Below, in pieces: positions 46,972-56,679 of a DNA stretch of 64,000 bases. Every line of letters starts with the position of its first letter. The first letter of the stretch is position 1. Both the position numbers and the translations under genes were made by a program. The notes beneath the pieces are model-generated. The model had not been told where the DNA came from. It saw only the letters and a program-made list of their open reading frames with translations, and searched no databases. The stretch spans positions 1,467,501-1,531,500 of the forward strand of contig JAIQDT010000230.1 of assembly GCA_021521415.1 (NCBI GenBank), in the 5' to 3' direction. Source of the stretch: Bidens hawaiensis. Lineage: Eukaryota; Streptophyta; Magnoliopsida; Asterales; Asteraceae.

Positions 46972-46979
46972 TTAGGTTG
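46972..46979 (+). promoter_or_regulatory. TATA box of the hAT transposase gene
   Basis: TATATATA in CATCTATATATAGTTTAGG, about 150 bases before the ATG. Downstream the leader has a duplicated segment of about 42 bases (GATTATACAACTCCAAACGC at 47001 and 47043). Confidence 0.6.
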
Positions 46980-47125
46980 GGTATTGGTTAGATCACACTT
47001 GATTATACAACTCCAAACGCTCTAAACGTTTATTTCATACGCGATTATACAACTCCAAACGCTCTTCTTTCGTAGTCGTTTATTTCATACTCGAGTATAC
47101 CACTCTTAATTCGTAGTCGATTATC

Positions 47126-49228
47126 ATGGCCTCCCAAAGTGCTGCTTCATCGGTCAACATGGGTGCCTCGAACACGGGAGAAACCGTCGTTCGGGTCATC
47201 CCCACGAAACGAAACCAAGATATTTGGCAACATTTCGACCTATGCGAAATGTCTAACGGAACCCAAAAAGCTAGATGCAAACATTGTTTGAAGTTTTATA
47301 ACAAAGAAGCAAACTCCAGTTTAAGAGCTCATGTAGAAAAGCCCTCTTGCAAGGTCTTGAAGGACGAATCCGGAAGTAGTTCGCAGCCGGAGATGACGAA
47401 TCAAGGAACGGTGTTTACGTACGACCTTGAAGCGGTACGTCAACAGTTTGGCAACTTTGTGATTCAACAATCACTTCCTTTCAACCACTTCGACAACCCT
47501 CAATTCACGGAGATGATGCAAAAGTATGTTCAACCACGCTACCAACACGTAAGTCGTTCGACCCTTAGAAGAGATTGTCTTAAAGCATGGAAAAACGCTA
47601 AATCCGAACTAATTTCATACTTTTCAAACTTACAAACTGGTGTGAACTTAACAACGGATGTGTGGTCGGTACCTAATGGTTCGCCCGACTCATACATTTG
47701 TGTGACGGCTCATTGGGTTGACCCCCGGTCGTGGCAAATGATGAAACGAACCGTTGCGTTTCAATTGTTTGATTACCCGCACACGGGTAGAAATATTTTT
47801 AAACTCTTGGATAAAGTCATTCGACAATACAAGATTGAAGATAAAATCTTTTCAATATCGTTTGATAACGCGTCCAACAATACGGCCGCGGTTGGCCATT
47901 TAAAATTAAAGTATAAACCTATCTGTGATGGAGCGTTTTTTCATAGCCGATGCATTGCACATATTATCAACTTGGCCGTGCAAGATGGGTTAAACGTGAT
48001 CGAAACGCAAAGAAACAATTTTAAAAGAATGTTACGAGATGTTTTTAGCAACAATTCAACATTTTCAAGATACAAAAAATTTTGTGAAGAAGCTAACTGT
48101 CAATGGTTGGGGCCTAATTGGGATTGTCCAACAAGATGGAACTCGACTTGTGAAATGTTTGAGAAAGCCATCCAACAAAAACAATCGTTAATTGCGTTTC
48201 ATCAAATTTTGTCAAATAGGGGTAAATGTGCACCGTACGATCCTAGAAACTGGTTATTGATTGAGATCGTTACGGAGGTTCTTCAAATTTTTAAATCTTG
48301 CACAACTAGTTTATCCGGGGTTTACTATCCAACAAGCCCCATTGCTTTACCAAAAATTGCTGTCATGTGCACAAAGTTGACTGAAATTCATTGTAGGGGT
48401 GCACCTTATTTTGATATGGGTGCAAAAATGAAAGAAAAATTTAGAAAATATTTTCAACAACTACCCGCTGTTTTGACCTGTGCGGCTGCGTTAAACCCTT
48501 GCATCAATGTTGGTGGTGTTGAAGCTTTAATAGAAAAAATTTGTGATGAGCTAGAGTTAAACGACGATCAAAACCCCCATTATAACCAAACTTTAAAGAA
48601 TGCTTTCAACACCACCTTGGCAAACATGTATGATGTTTACCTTACAAAACACGGGTCGTCTTCCCAAATTCATGACTCGTTAAGAGCTGTTGCCCAATCC
48701 CAATCCCAAACCGACCTTGAAATGGGGATGTACTACATGATTTGGGAAGACGCCGGTAAACGTCAAAGGGTAAACACCCCAAGCAGTGAACTTGGAAGGT
48801 ATGGTGGTACCAACTTTGTGAAACACATGACTCCGGATGAATTTAGAAGTCTTGATATGCTGGCTTGGTGGAGAGGTAAGGAGGATGAGTTTCCGATCCT
48901 CGCCGCCATGGCCAAAGATTTACTAACGGTCCAAGCTTCCACGGTAGCTTCGGAGTCTGCTTTTTCTGTTTCTGGCAGGGTTATATCGATTAGGAGGACT
49001 CGACTCACTCCACCAGCTGTAGAGATGTCGATTTGCTACAAGGATTACTTGGACTCTTTAGATAGGGCACAACATCAACGCTCACTCGAGGGGGAAATGG
49101 AGTATGAGGCGGCCTTGTATGAAGACGAGGTCAATCAAGGACACACTCAACCAATGACCGATGAAGAAGCCGCGTACGACGATTACCTAAGGAATAGCTC
49201 GGGATCGGGTAGCGAAGAAAATGAGTAA
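47126..49228 (+). CDS. hAT-family transposase (Ac/RICESLEEPER-like), 700 residues
   Basis: Intronless and uninterrupted from the ATG at 47126 to TAA. The N-terminal BED zinc finger (about residues 30-78) has W34, F37, C51, C54, H69 and C75. A catalytic RNase-H-like core follows: first Asp in LTTDVWSVPNG, second Asp in FSISFDNASNN, then a helical insertion with HSRCIAHIINLAVQDG and CPTRWNSTCEMFEKA. The third acidic residue lies in the C-terminal hAT dimerisation region, QASTVASESAFSVSGRV, after LAWWRGKEDEFPILAAMAKD. The protein would excise and reinsert the element by cut-and-paste with 8-bp duplications. The length of 700 residues fits plant hAT transposases. All key motifs are present and no stop or frameshift is seen. 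Confidence 0.93.
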   Translation: MASQSAASSVNMGASNTGETVVRVIPTKRNQDIWQHFDLCEMSNGTQKARCKHCLKFYNKEANSSLRAHVEKPSCKVLKDESGSSSQPEMTNQGTVFTYDLEAVRQQFGNFVIQQSLPFNHFDNPQFTEMMQKYVQPRYQHVSRSTLRRDCLKAWKNAKSELISYFSNLQTGVNLTTDVWSVPNGSPDSYICVTAHWVDPRSWQMMKRTVAFQLFDYPHTGRNIFKLLDKVIRQYKIEDKIFSISFDNASNNTAAVGHLKLKYKPICDGAFFHSRCIAHIINLAVQDGLNVIETQRNNFKRMLRDVFSNNSTFSRYKKFCEEANCQWLGPNWDCPTRWNSTCEMFEKAIQQKQSLIAFHQILSNRGKCAPYDPRNWLLIEIVTEVLQIFKSCTTSLSGVYYPTSPIALPKIAVMCTKLTEIHCRGAPYFDMGAKMKEKFRKYFQQLPAVLTCAAALNPCINVGGVEALIEKICDELELNDDQNPHYNQTLKNAFNTTLANMYDVYLTKHGSSSQIHDSLRAVAQSQSQTDLEMGMYYMIWEDAGKRQRVNTPSSELGRYGGTNFVKHMTPDEFRSLDMLAWWRGKEDEFPILAAMAKDLLTVQASTVASESAFSVSGRVISIRRTRLTPPAVEMSICYKDYLDSLDRAQHQRSLEGEMEYEAALYEDEVNQGHTQPMTDEEAAYDDYLRNSSGSGSEENE

Positions 49229-49382
49229 CAAACATCAACTTGTTAATGTAATCGTGTCTAAGCATTCTTTAATGTTTGTATTTTTGAGTTACGAATATGC
49301 GATAACGATTTAATGTTTGTATTTTTAATGTAAAAGCTATAAATGAAAGTTATGTGTTTTTAATCTTCCAAGCAAAGAATGC

Positions 49383-49406
49383 TAACAACGAAACCCTAAA
49401 CCCTAA

Positions 49407-49451
<45 letters not shown>
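49383..49451. repeat. Telomere-like AAACCCTAAACCCTAAA followed by a long A-run, inside the hAT element
   Basis: Two AAACCCT units at about 49390-49406 are followed by an uninterrupted run of about 40 A, directly before the right subterminal ACCGG array. The run may be an assembly-sensitive homopolymer. Confidence 0.8.
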
Positions 49452-49453
<2 letters not shown>

Positions 49454-49814
49454 GGTTAACCGGTTAGACCGGTTATTAAAAACCGGTTGTAAAAAAACCG
49501 GTTTAATAACCGGTTCTAACCGGTTTCTAAACCGGTCCAAACCGGTTTGGCCGGTTTGAGTTTTCATTGACAAAAACCGGTTAATAACCGAACCGGTTTT
49601 TTTCTGGATAAAAAAAACCGGTCCGGTTAATAACCGAACCGGTTTTTTCAAAAAAACCGATTTGTGCACCTCTACCAGTAGCTGGGGTTGTGGTTACCGG
49701 GGTTTCTTGGTCACTCGTTGGTTTTGGGACCGGAGTAACTTTAACCATCTTTCCAGAAGTTTTGAGAAAACTGAAAAGGATTAAGTTCTAGCTTTTATGC
49801 ACGGATGGCGCCAA

Positions 49815-50853
49815 TGAAGAAACACTAATCGACCCCGGGCAGATTACGGATAATCTGGGGGTTAAATAGATGTTTCCCACAAGGGGTTAGATCCGGCAAA
49901 GATGGTTCTTCTGATAACCTGCAAAACAGACACCGTGAGCTCGTCACTGAGAAAGGGGGGGTACCTCCTTGTGACCACCCTCCGGCGTGAGAATCCGACT
50001 AGATTGCTCTTGAATATAAGTGTATATTAAGAGAATGACTAGAGCAGATATCAGGTAATATATCAAGATATAAGATATGAGATAAGATGAGATGATCATA
50101 CCATTCCAAGGTGTTGGAGTATTTATAGCCGAAGGTAGGTTTCCAAGAAGGTACAGCCGGCTGAATAGTGTTCCTGTTCTGCCAACTGTGGGCTACGCAC
50201 ATGCCATGCTGGTGGTTGGTGGGTAGGCAGCGGCTGATAGTGACCAGACCGGCTGTGTACTATTCCTGTTCCACCAACTGCAGGCTATGCACGTCCTCCG
50301 ACAGGTTGGTGAGTAGGCAGCGGCTAATAGTGACATACAGTACAAGAGCGTGCTGCTCGTCATACTGTTGTCAGTGAGCTGTCGTATCTTTGGTCAGATC
50401 TTTTGTCCATACCTCGTCAGGTACAGTACAAAAGATCCTCCAGTATCGTATGGACTGGCTCATTTGGGCGGGAGTATTCCCGGCTTTGCTCATTCCTTCT
50501 TCAGGTGACATTACTGAATTATTATAAGTGCCTTGTGCGTGTAGCCTTGCTGCGCGGGTAGCCTTCCCTGATGGCTTGTATCCGCAGCTGCGGGAACAGG
50601 CGGAGTACTTCACCATTGGGAGGCTTTTCCTGCGGGACCAGCTTGCGTACTGCGCGTAAGGACGTCACGTCTCTGAGCATGGTGGGTCCTGTGGATCCAG
50701 TTGGTCTCTGCGCAGACGTCCCTTAAGTTAAGTCTTGCGGGTTCAACCGCGCAGACGTCCGTTAAGGAGTCTTGCGGGTTCAACTGCGCAGACGTCCCTT
50801 TTCAAGGTGAGTCTTGCGGGTCCAACCGGGCTCTGCTGGGACCTACCTCTTCA
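49815..50853 (-). repeat. LTR (5' LTR in element orientation), copy 2
   Basis: Starts TGAAGAAACACTAATCGACC and ends TACCTCTTCA before the duplication CCATT. Primer-binding-site sequence lies immediately left (49798-49813). Contains the minus-strand TATA box CTATAAATAC near 50120-50130. Differs from the left LTR of this copy by scattered substitutions. Confidence 0.92.
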
Positions 50854-52454
50854 CCATTCAAAAGGGGTGGCGGCGCAACTTGTTGCCCACTTATCCACCT
50901 CTCTATTGTAATTGGGTCCTTTTATTTAAAATATTGGATTTTTATAAAAAAAATTATTGATTAATTTTGGAAAACAAGCATTTTGTTAGAACTCAAAGTT
51001 TACGAGTCGGTTTTGAAAGAAAGTGAAATTTGAAGGGATGAAAGTGAAATTTGAAGGGATGATTTGAAAAATTATGAATTAATATGATTTTATTAATAGT
51101 TTGAAAGTTTAGAATAATTATGAGTTATATGAACATATCAAGTTGTTAGAACTCAAAATTTAACAGTGTATGTTGTGTTAATTTATGAATGACTTCTGCA
51201 TGGGTTTTTCTGGCATTCGAGTAATAAATGAATCCAGTTTTCACTGTTTTCCGCCTTTAACCACATTGGTGATTGATGTAATTGACTTGTGTTAATTCTG
51301 TTAGTTGGCCAAGGGGTTTCCGCTTTAGTTTTAATTTTTCAATAATTTGCATGATATGATGAAGTGGAACGATCTTCGTTAACTATATAACTTGTGGCGA
51401 GTTTGTTTCTTAATATTGTGATATAATGGATAGTTCTATCTTTTCTAGGAGGTGGATCCGAATGTGGAGGAAGGACAAAACGGGCAAGAAGGAATGGACG
51501 GTTTCTTGTCAGATTTAGCAAATTCAATTCCTGGAATCGATGAGGCTATGAGTTTTGCGGAGATGCTAAAGTAAGATTCCATTTTTATAATTTTGACATT
51601 AAATTGTCAAAGGAAGACATCTCAAGTGAAATTTAGATCAAGGTTGTTCCACGATATAACATTTATTTTTTTAATATAATCTGACATAAGGTTGGTACAA
51701 ACGATGGATTACTCGGTGATAGTATTTGATACTGCTCCCACTGGACACACGCTTCGGTTGTTACAATACCCGTCAACGTTAGAAAAAGGTCTTACCAAAA
51801 TGATGAGCTTAAAGAGTAAATTTGGTGGCTTGTTGGGCCAGGTACTTTCTTTTTGCTCCTATAAATATACGTTTTAACTTGTAACAACATATTGTATGAG
51901 TTGACTTGTTTTTTCTCATTTTAATGGCAGATGGGTCGTTTGTTTGGCGTTGGAGAAGAGTTTGGTGAGGATGCGATACTTGGAAAGCTTGAGGGCATGA
52001 AAGACGTGATTGAACAAGTCAACAAGCAGTTCAAAGATCCGGTAACGGTTTTGAGTTCTTTTTCTGTAATGTTTAATATAAAAAGGTTTTGACTTTTTTT
52101 TAATTCTTTAATAGGACTTGACAACTTTTGTATGCGTATGCATCCCAGAATTCCTGTAGACAGAGAGATTGGTGCAAGAACTCACTAAATTTGAGATAGA
52201 TTCACATAATATTATCATTAATCAAGTGCTATTTGATGAAGAAGGTACATATGAATATATTTTATTTTTATTTTTTTTGAGTGTATAAAAGTGTACCGGT
52301 TTTAGGTGTTGAATCCAAGTTGCTGAAAGCTAGAATGAAAATGCAACAGAAATATTTAGATCAGTTCTACATGTTATATGACGACTTCAATATTACAAAG
52401 TTGCCGTTGCTGCCGGAAGAGGTATGGTTTTCCAAGTTGAAAGCTTTACTGTCA

Positions 52455-52830
52455 GAAAATGACTAATCTACCCTTGTAATAATCATCATTGATCCCTCAA
52501 GGGTATGAAGCCATAATATGTGATATTTGTTGCAATCTTGAGTGACTAGTCTAGCAAGCAGGAAACTTTCTTTTAGCAAAATGACCAATCTACCCTTGTA
52601 TACAATCATTCTTTAACTTCACTATAACACACACTACATGTTTTACCTCAATGACTAATCTACCCTTAGTAAGATTTCCTTGTTGACCCTTCATTGCAGT
52701 CATGCAGCACAAATGTTCTCTAAATTTCATTCTCTTGATGTTTTTTTATAATTTTTAGGCAAAATGACTAATCTACCCTTGAAAATAAACCACACTTGAC
52801 CCCTCATCAATCACATTATAATTTGCAGGC
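52455..52830. repeat. Diverged tandem repeat in intron 6 of the GET3-like gene
   Basis: The motif AAATGACTAATCTACCCTTG (or a close variant) occurs four times, near 52457, 52578, 52649 and 52762, with TTGAYCCCTCA-type companions. Spacing is irregular (about 70-120 bases), so this is an old local amplification. Confidence 0.65.
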
Positions 52831-53119
52831 TTGTATACTATTTGTTTATTTATTTATTTTTTAAATAACATGATTTAATGCACAGGTTTGTGGAGTGGAA
52901 GCTTTAAAAGCATTTTCGCAGCATTTTCGAAAACCGTACGAACACTCGATTGCTCGAGGAACCGTAGAAGAGCTGGAACTTCGAGTTTCGAATCTACAAA
53001 CAGAGCTTAGAGAAGTGGTAGCAGAACTAGAAAAGGCGAGGAAAACCAAGAAGTAAACCAACACCTTTTTTCGAGTCTGTTAAATTTGTTTTCTCCAGTT
53101 TATTAGATTTAGATTACAA

Positions 53120-53262
53120 TAATCCAAATTCTTTAATTCAATTAGCTCGAGCTCAAATTTAAACGAGCTGGCTCGATCTTGGCTCGTTAACTTTATCGAG
53201 CTGAAAAACCAAACTCGAGCTCGGCTCATTAAAAAGCTCGAGCCAAGCTCGCTATTTTTTTT
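53120..53262. repeat. GAGCTCG-rich dispersed repeat, copy 5 (fragment)
   Basis: Short block with TAGCTCGAGCTCAAATTTAA and AAAAAGCTCGAGCCAAGCTC, just after the 3' UTR of the GET3-like gene. Confidence 0.5.
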
Positions 53263-53994
53263 TCTAATCATTAAAAGTTTAATATGTATGTTTAAACAAC
53301 ATTCTTATTCTAGTTCTAGTAGTGTCCTTATAATATTTGTGGACCATATTATTATTTCCTAAATCATTTTATCATCTATTATGTTTTAGAATGAAAGAAA
53401 GATAGTTTTGTCATTATAATATTAAAGTACGTGTCACCGAACGTGTATAAAACTAGTTTATACAATTCTTCCTTCTCATTCCATCTTTTATCATTCAAAA
53501 ATAAAAGCTTGTGATGAAAAATTATAATTAAGTTGTGAATGAGACAGAGATAACATTATACAACTTACTTGTTTAATGTTATTATCATTGACCTACATAT
53601 ATTAACATGTTTTTTATTAACCTCTAAATACGACTTTTGTTTGGGCGCAACGATGGACAATGGTGCTGAACCGTTCATCAGGATGACGTGTTTAAGGTCT
53701 GCGTCGAGTATTGTTACTTCGTTCTCACCTAGGAGTTGACACTAATATAATATGTTGGTAGAGGTGTATGTGTATATATTAGTAATATATATGAATATAG
53801 TGTGAACAAGAACATGTGAAAGCATAATAGTTTTTAGCATCAAACAACAATGGCAAGGTTCATCCCTTGATGTGTGGGACCTACATGTGCCTATATATAT
53901 ATATATATATATATATGAAGTAACTCTTAGCAATTCTACACCAACATATTGAAACCAAATCAATTTGTAATTGTAAAGCTTGTGTTTCTTAGAC
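53263..53994. other. Upstream region of the nicotianamine synthase gene
   Basis: AT-rich, with a (TA)n run at about 53892-53917 that could serve as a TATA region 80-100 bases before the ATG. No other feature recognised. Confidence 0.45.
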
Positions 53995-54934
53995 ATGGAA
54001 TCCTTCCATAATAATATCACCTTAGTAAAGAAAGTTTGCGAGATTTATGAAAAACTTTCAAAGCTCGAAACGCTCAAACCTTGTAACAATGTTAACATCC
54101 TTTTCTCCGAGCTTGTCCACGCATGCATCCCTCACTCTTCCATCAACATAGCCACTCTCCCGGGAAATATTCAACAAATTACATCTAAGCTTATTAAACT
54201 ATGTGGTGTGGCCGAGGGCCATCTTGAAGCTCACTTCTCGACTATTTTAGGCTCGTTCAAAAATCCTCTTCAACATCTCGACGTATTTCCTTACTACTCA
54301 AACTACCTCAAGTCATGAGTACAACATCCTCAACCAACACTACTCTGCCACGTCACAAGCCCCTAAACGTGTCGCATTTGTGGGATCAGGCCCCTTACCC
54401 CTCACCTCAATCGTCTTGGCCTCTTACCATCTCAAAAACACAACCTTTCACAACTATGACAATGACTCGCTAGCAAATTCAATGGCTTCTCGTCTCGTTG
54501 CATCTGATGATGACTTGTCCAAAAGAATGGTCTTCCACACTGCTGACATTATGGATGTAACCGATGAGTTGAAAGAATATGACGTGGTTTTCTTGGCTGC
54601 GTTGGTGGGAATGGATATCGACGAGAAAACTAAGGTTATCCAACATTTAGCCGAGTATATGGCCCCTGGTGCCGTTCTCATGCTAAGGAGCGCCCATGGT
54701 GCTCGTGCTTTTCTCTACCCGGTCGTGGACCCTCAAGTTCTTCAAGGGTTTGATGTTCTCTCAGTTTTCCATCCTGACGACGATGTCATAAATTCTATCG
54801 TGATCTCACGAAAGTATACGAAGCCAGCAAACACTGATCATAATAACTTTCAACATTTGGCTAATGGCTCTCTCATGCCAACAAGTTGCAAGTATTGTGA
54901 CTTTCAAGCTTTCAACAGTCCCCTAATAATATGA
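53995..54934 (+). pseudogene. Nicotianamine synthase (NAS), frameshifted
   Basis: Single-exon gene, as NAS genes usually are; 940 bases from the ATG (MESFHNNITLVKKVCEIYEK) to the TGA. The first 107 codons carry NAS features: ISKLE-type KLSKLETLKP, LFSELVHACIP, ITSKLIKLCGVAEGHLEAHF, and LDVFPYYSNYLK. A net +1/-2 shift just after NYLK (54312-54314) puts a TGA at 54316-54318. The sequence then continues in the next frame as HEYNILNQHY, the SAM-binding-type VAFVGSGPLPLTSIVLASYH, VVFLAALVGMD, PGAVLMLRSAHGARAFLYP and SVFHPDDDVINSIV. NAS condenses three S-adenosylmethionine molecules into nicotianamine, the chelator that moves Fe, Zn and Cu in plants. As written the gene gives only a truncated protein without the catalytic core. 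A sequencing error would be the main alternative, since the rest is well conserved. Confidence 0.88.
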
Positions 54935-55949
54935 AAATGATTGATGATTAGTTCGATAGGAATCGAGCTGTGTTGTGTTGTTCTAAGCTTTAATCCGTAT
55001 GCATGGTTAAAGTTGTGTGATCTAAATGTAATCGACTGTGTTTTTTGTCGTCGGTGTGACTTGATTTCAAGAAATAAAAGATTTACATATGTGATGGTTA
55101 AGAATTATGTCATTGTATGTTAATACTTGCACAAAGTATCATTAAACATATCTTTCTACATTAATAACTATAAATGCATACTCTATATGAAAAATAAGAT
55201 GTGACACTTGTTGGTATTAATCCCATCAATTAGTGTATTGTTGGTACTAAGTTGATATTTGGTTAGTAAAGTTTGGGTTTAAAGGTAACGATAAAAATCA
55301 TTAGGTTAATAGTAGATTAATCATAAACGTCGATCAATAAGTAACGATTAAAAGGGGTGGCAACTTAACCAAACGGTGTTCCTAATTACCATATGGACTC
55401 TTTGGAAGTGCATAAATGATGTGATCTTTAATATATGCGAATTCGGGAAGTTACAATTTTGGATAGGACTAAGGATCGAGGAAGCTACCTTATCGCTAGG
55501 TGCTAGACCGATTAGTCTGATTTTGTTGTAATCTCTGTCTATTTATTTTCGTTGTTTTGTTGTGGTTTCATTTGTTGTGGCTTCTATATAAGCCAAACAT
55601 TGGGCCTTGTTTATAATATATAATCGTTCCTAAAAAAAACTTAATTAGAAGCAAAAAAAGCAAAATACCTATCGAACAAACAATCATCACCTTCATCACG
55701 AATCCATTGTCGTTCACGAATTCAAATGGTTTTGTTCAAATCAAAAGATAGCGAGAAGGAAACACTGGATTCCGTTGTCTTTGATTATTTTTTTTATTGG
55801 AATCCATGCAGGAATTTAGTTGATAACGTAATTGAAAAAGGTGGGAAACAACCAAGGAAGTGATTGTCACGTCATAAAAAACTAACAGAGTTAGTCTCCG
55901 TTAATAAAAAGCTCAGTGGGAGAAAACAGGTTGAAAGTTGAACTATACT
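54935..55949. other. 3' flank of NAS and intergenic DNA
   Basis: No recognisable gene or transposon end. Around 55380-55620 is GC-balanced, possibly an old repeat, but nothing can be named. Confidence 0.4.
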
Positions 55950-56375
55950 ACGGGTACATACGAGCCAAGCTACTCAAGCTCACATCGAAAAATAGCTCGA
56001 AACGAGCCGGGCTTTTTCGAGTTCAAGCCTAAAATAAAGCACATTTAGTTATCGAGCATGAGCAAGAGCCTTGTGTATATTTAAGTTTTACATCTTTTTT
56101 ACTTTTATATATTAGTTTCACATTGCAAAACCGAAGTTGATCCGAACTTTGACTCGTTTAAGATACTACACGAGCTCGAACCAAGCTTAGACTCAATTAA
56201 ATATATAAAACACACACACACATATATATATATATATAACTGGACCGAACCCAAGCTCGAGAAAACAACTCACTGTCAAGTTCGAGCTTTAAAAAAAGGG
56301 TCTGTAACGGTCTCAGCTCGAGATCTCATAAGTTAAAAGTCGAGCTAAGGTCAGCTCGGCTCGTTTACACCTCTA
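55950..56375. repeat. GAGCTCG-rich dispersed repeat, copy 6
   Basis: Starts near TACGGGTACATACGAGCCAA and ends GGCTCGGCTCGTTTACACCT followed by CTA. The right end complement TAGAGGTGTAAACGAGCC is a hAT-like terminus; the left end matches it only loosely. A (CA)n/(TA)n run lies at about 56210-56238. Confidence 0.6.
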
Positions 56376-56679
56376 TTTGCCTTATTATACCTCGATTTGC
56401 ATTCGTTCTTCGACTACTGAAGATTAAGCTCCGTCTTGATTATTACGGTAACCTAAATAGCTAAATTAGCTTTTAATCTTGTAATATATAAACCCTTAAT
56501 TTGAGTTAAATTGTTAAAAAAAGCTTGTAGCTTTTTAATTTGTTCATGTTTTAACCTAATTTTTATGATTTTAGTATTTATATTATACCATCTATCTTTC
56601 TGTTGTTATGTGATTGCTCTTTAAGAACTCTTGAAACTGGTGCGCACAAGGTGTTCGATGAAATGCTTCATAGAGTTAT

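Larger units (their letters stand above)
46559..49674 (+). mobile_element. hAT transposon with full transposase gene (3,116 bp), nested in copy 2
   Basis: Perfect 8-bp target duplication CCAGTAGC (46551-46558 and 49675-49682); copy 1 shows the uninterrupted site CCCCAGTAGCTGGGG at 22383-22397. Ends are TAGAGGTGTTCAAAAAAACC on the left and GATTTGTGCACCTCTA on the right, i.e. inverted TAGAGGTG termini. Both subterminal regions (about 46575-46865 and 49449-49660) are packed with AACCGGTT/ACCGG motifs, the kind of arrays hAT transposases bind. A single long transposase ORF fills the middle. With intact ends, duplication and ORF, it could be autonomous; activity is inferred. Confidence 0.93.
45135..49748 (-). 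pseudogene. gag: Gag gene, copy 2, frameshifted and split by a hAT transposon
   Basis: Homologous to the 505-codon gag of copy 1. The start codon is at 49748 on the minus strand. The N-terminal coding part is cut by the hAT element at 46559-49674. The rest survives in at least two different frames (about 46311-45904 and 45916-45278), so there is a frameshift near 45904-45916, and the C-terminal part past 45278 is shifted again. It cannot make a complete Gag. No pol sequence follows. Confidence 0.8.
38757..50853 (-). mobile_element. Tat-like non-autonomous LTR element, copy 2 (12,097 bp including a hAT insertion)
   Basis: LTRs 38757-39779 and 49815-50853; target duplication CCATT at 38752-38756 and 50854-50858. 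Same layout as copy 1: gag on minus, tandem repeats, antisense five-exon aORF, no pol. Removing the 3,116-bp hAT element and its 8-bp duplication leaves about 8,973 bp, close to copy 1. It lies in intron 1 of the GET3-like gene, in antisense orientation to it. Gag is broken and the aORF has one nonsense codon, so it looks older or more decayed than copy 1. Confidence 0.9.
37212..53056 (+). pseudogene. GET3/ArsA-type ATPase gene (GET3a-like) with in-frame stop and a 14-kb intron
   Basis: Exons 37212-37463, 51449-51570, 51691-51841, 51931-52041, 52115-52244, 52306-52421, 52886-53056; all GT-AG; total 1,053 bases. I chose the ATG at 37212 because the protein [20 protein letters not shown] then fits the short GET3 N-terminus. 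Visible: deviant Walker [11 protein letters not shown] (P-loop), [12 protein letters not shown] (switch I), [14 protein letters not shown] (switch II), [36 protein letters not shown] and a C-terminal coiled coil. GET3 is the cytosolic dimeric ATPase that delivers tail-anchored proteins to the ER. Lesion: in exon 5 the family sequence PEFLSLYETERLV is replaced by PEFL-stop-TERLV; the TAG at 52157-52159 looks like a net 9-base deletion and would end the protein after 226 residues. Intron 1 is swollen by a retroelement holding a hAT transposon. The stop could be skipped if splicing used the TAG as an acceptor. Confidence 0.85.

Noticed and set aside
47080..47280. Minus-strand frame opposite the hAT transposase start
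   Set aside because: Antisense shadow of a clearly conserved gene.
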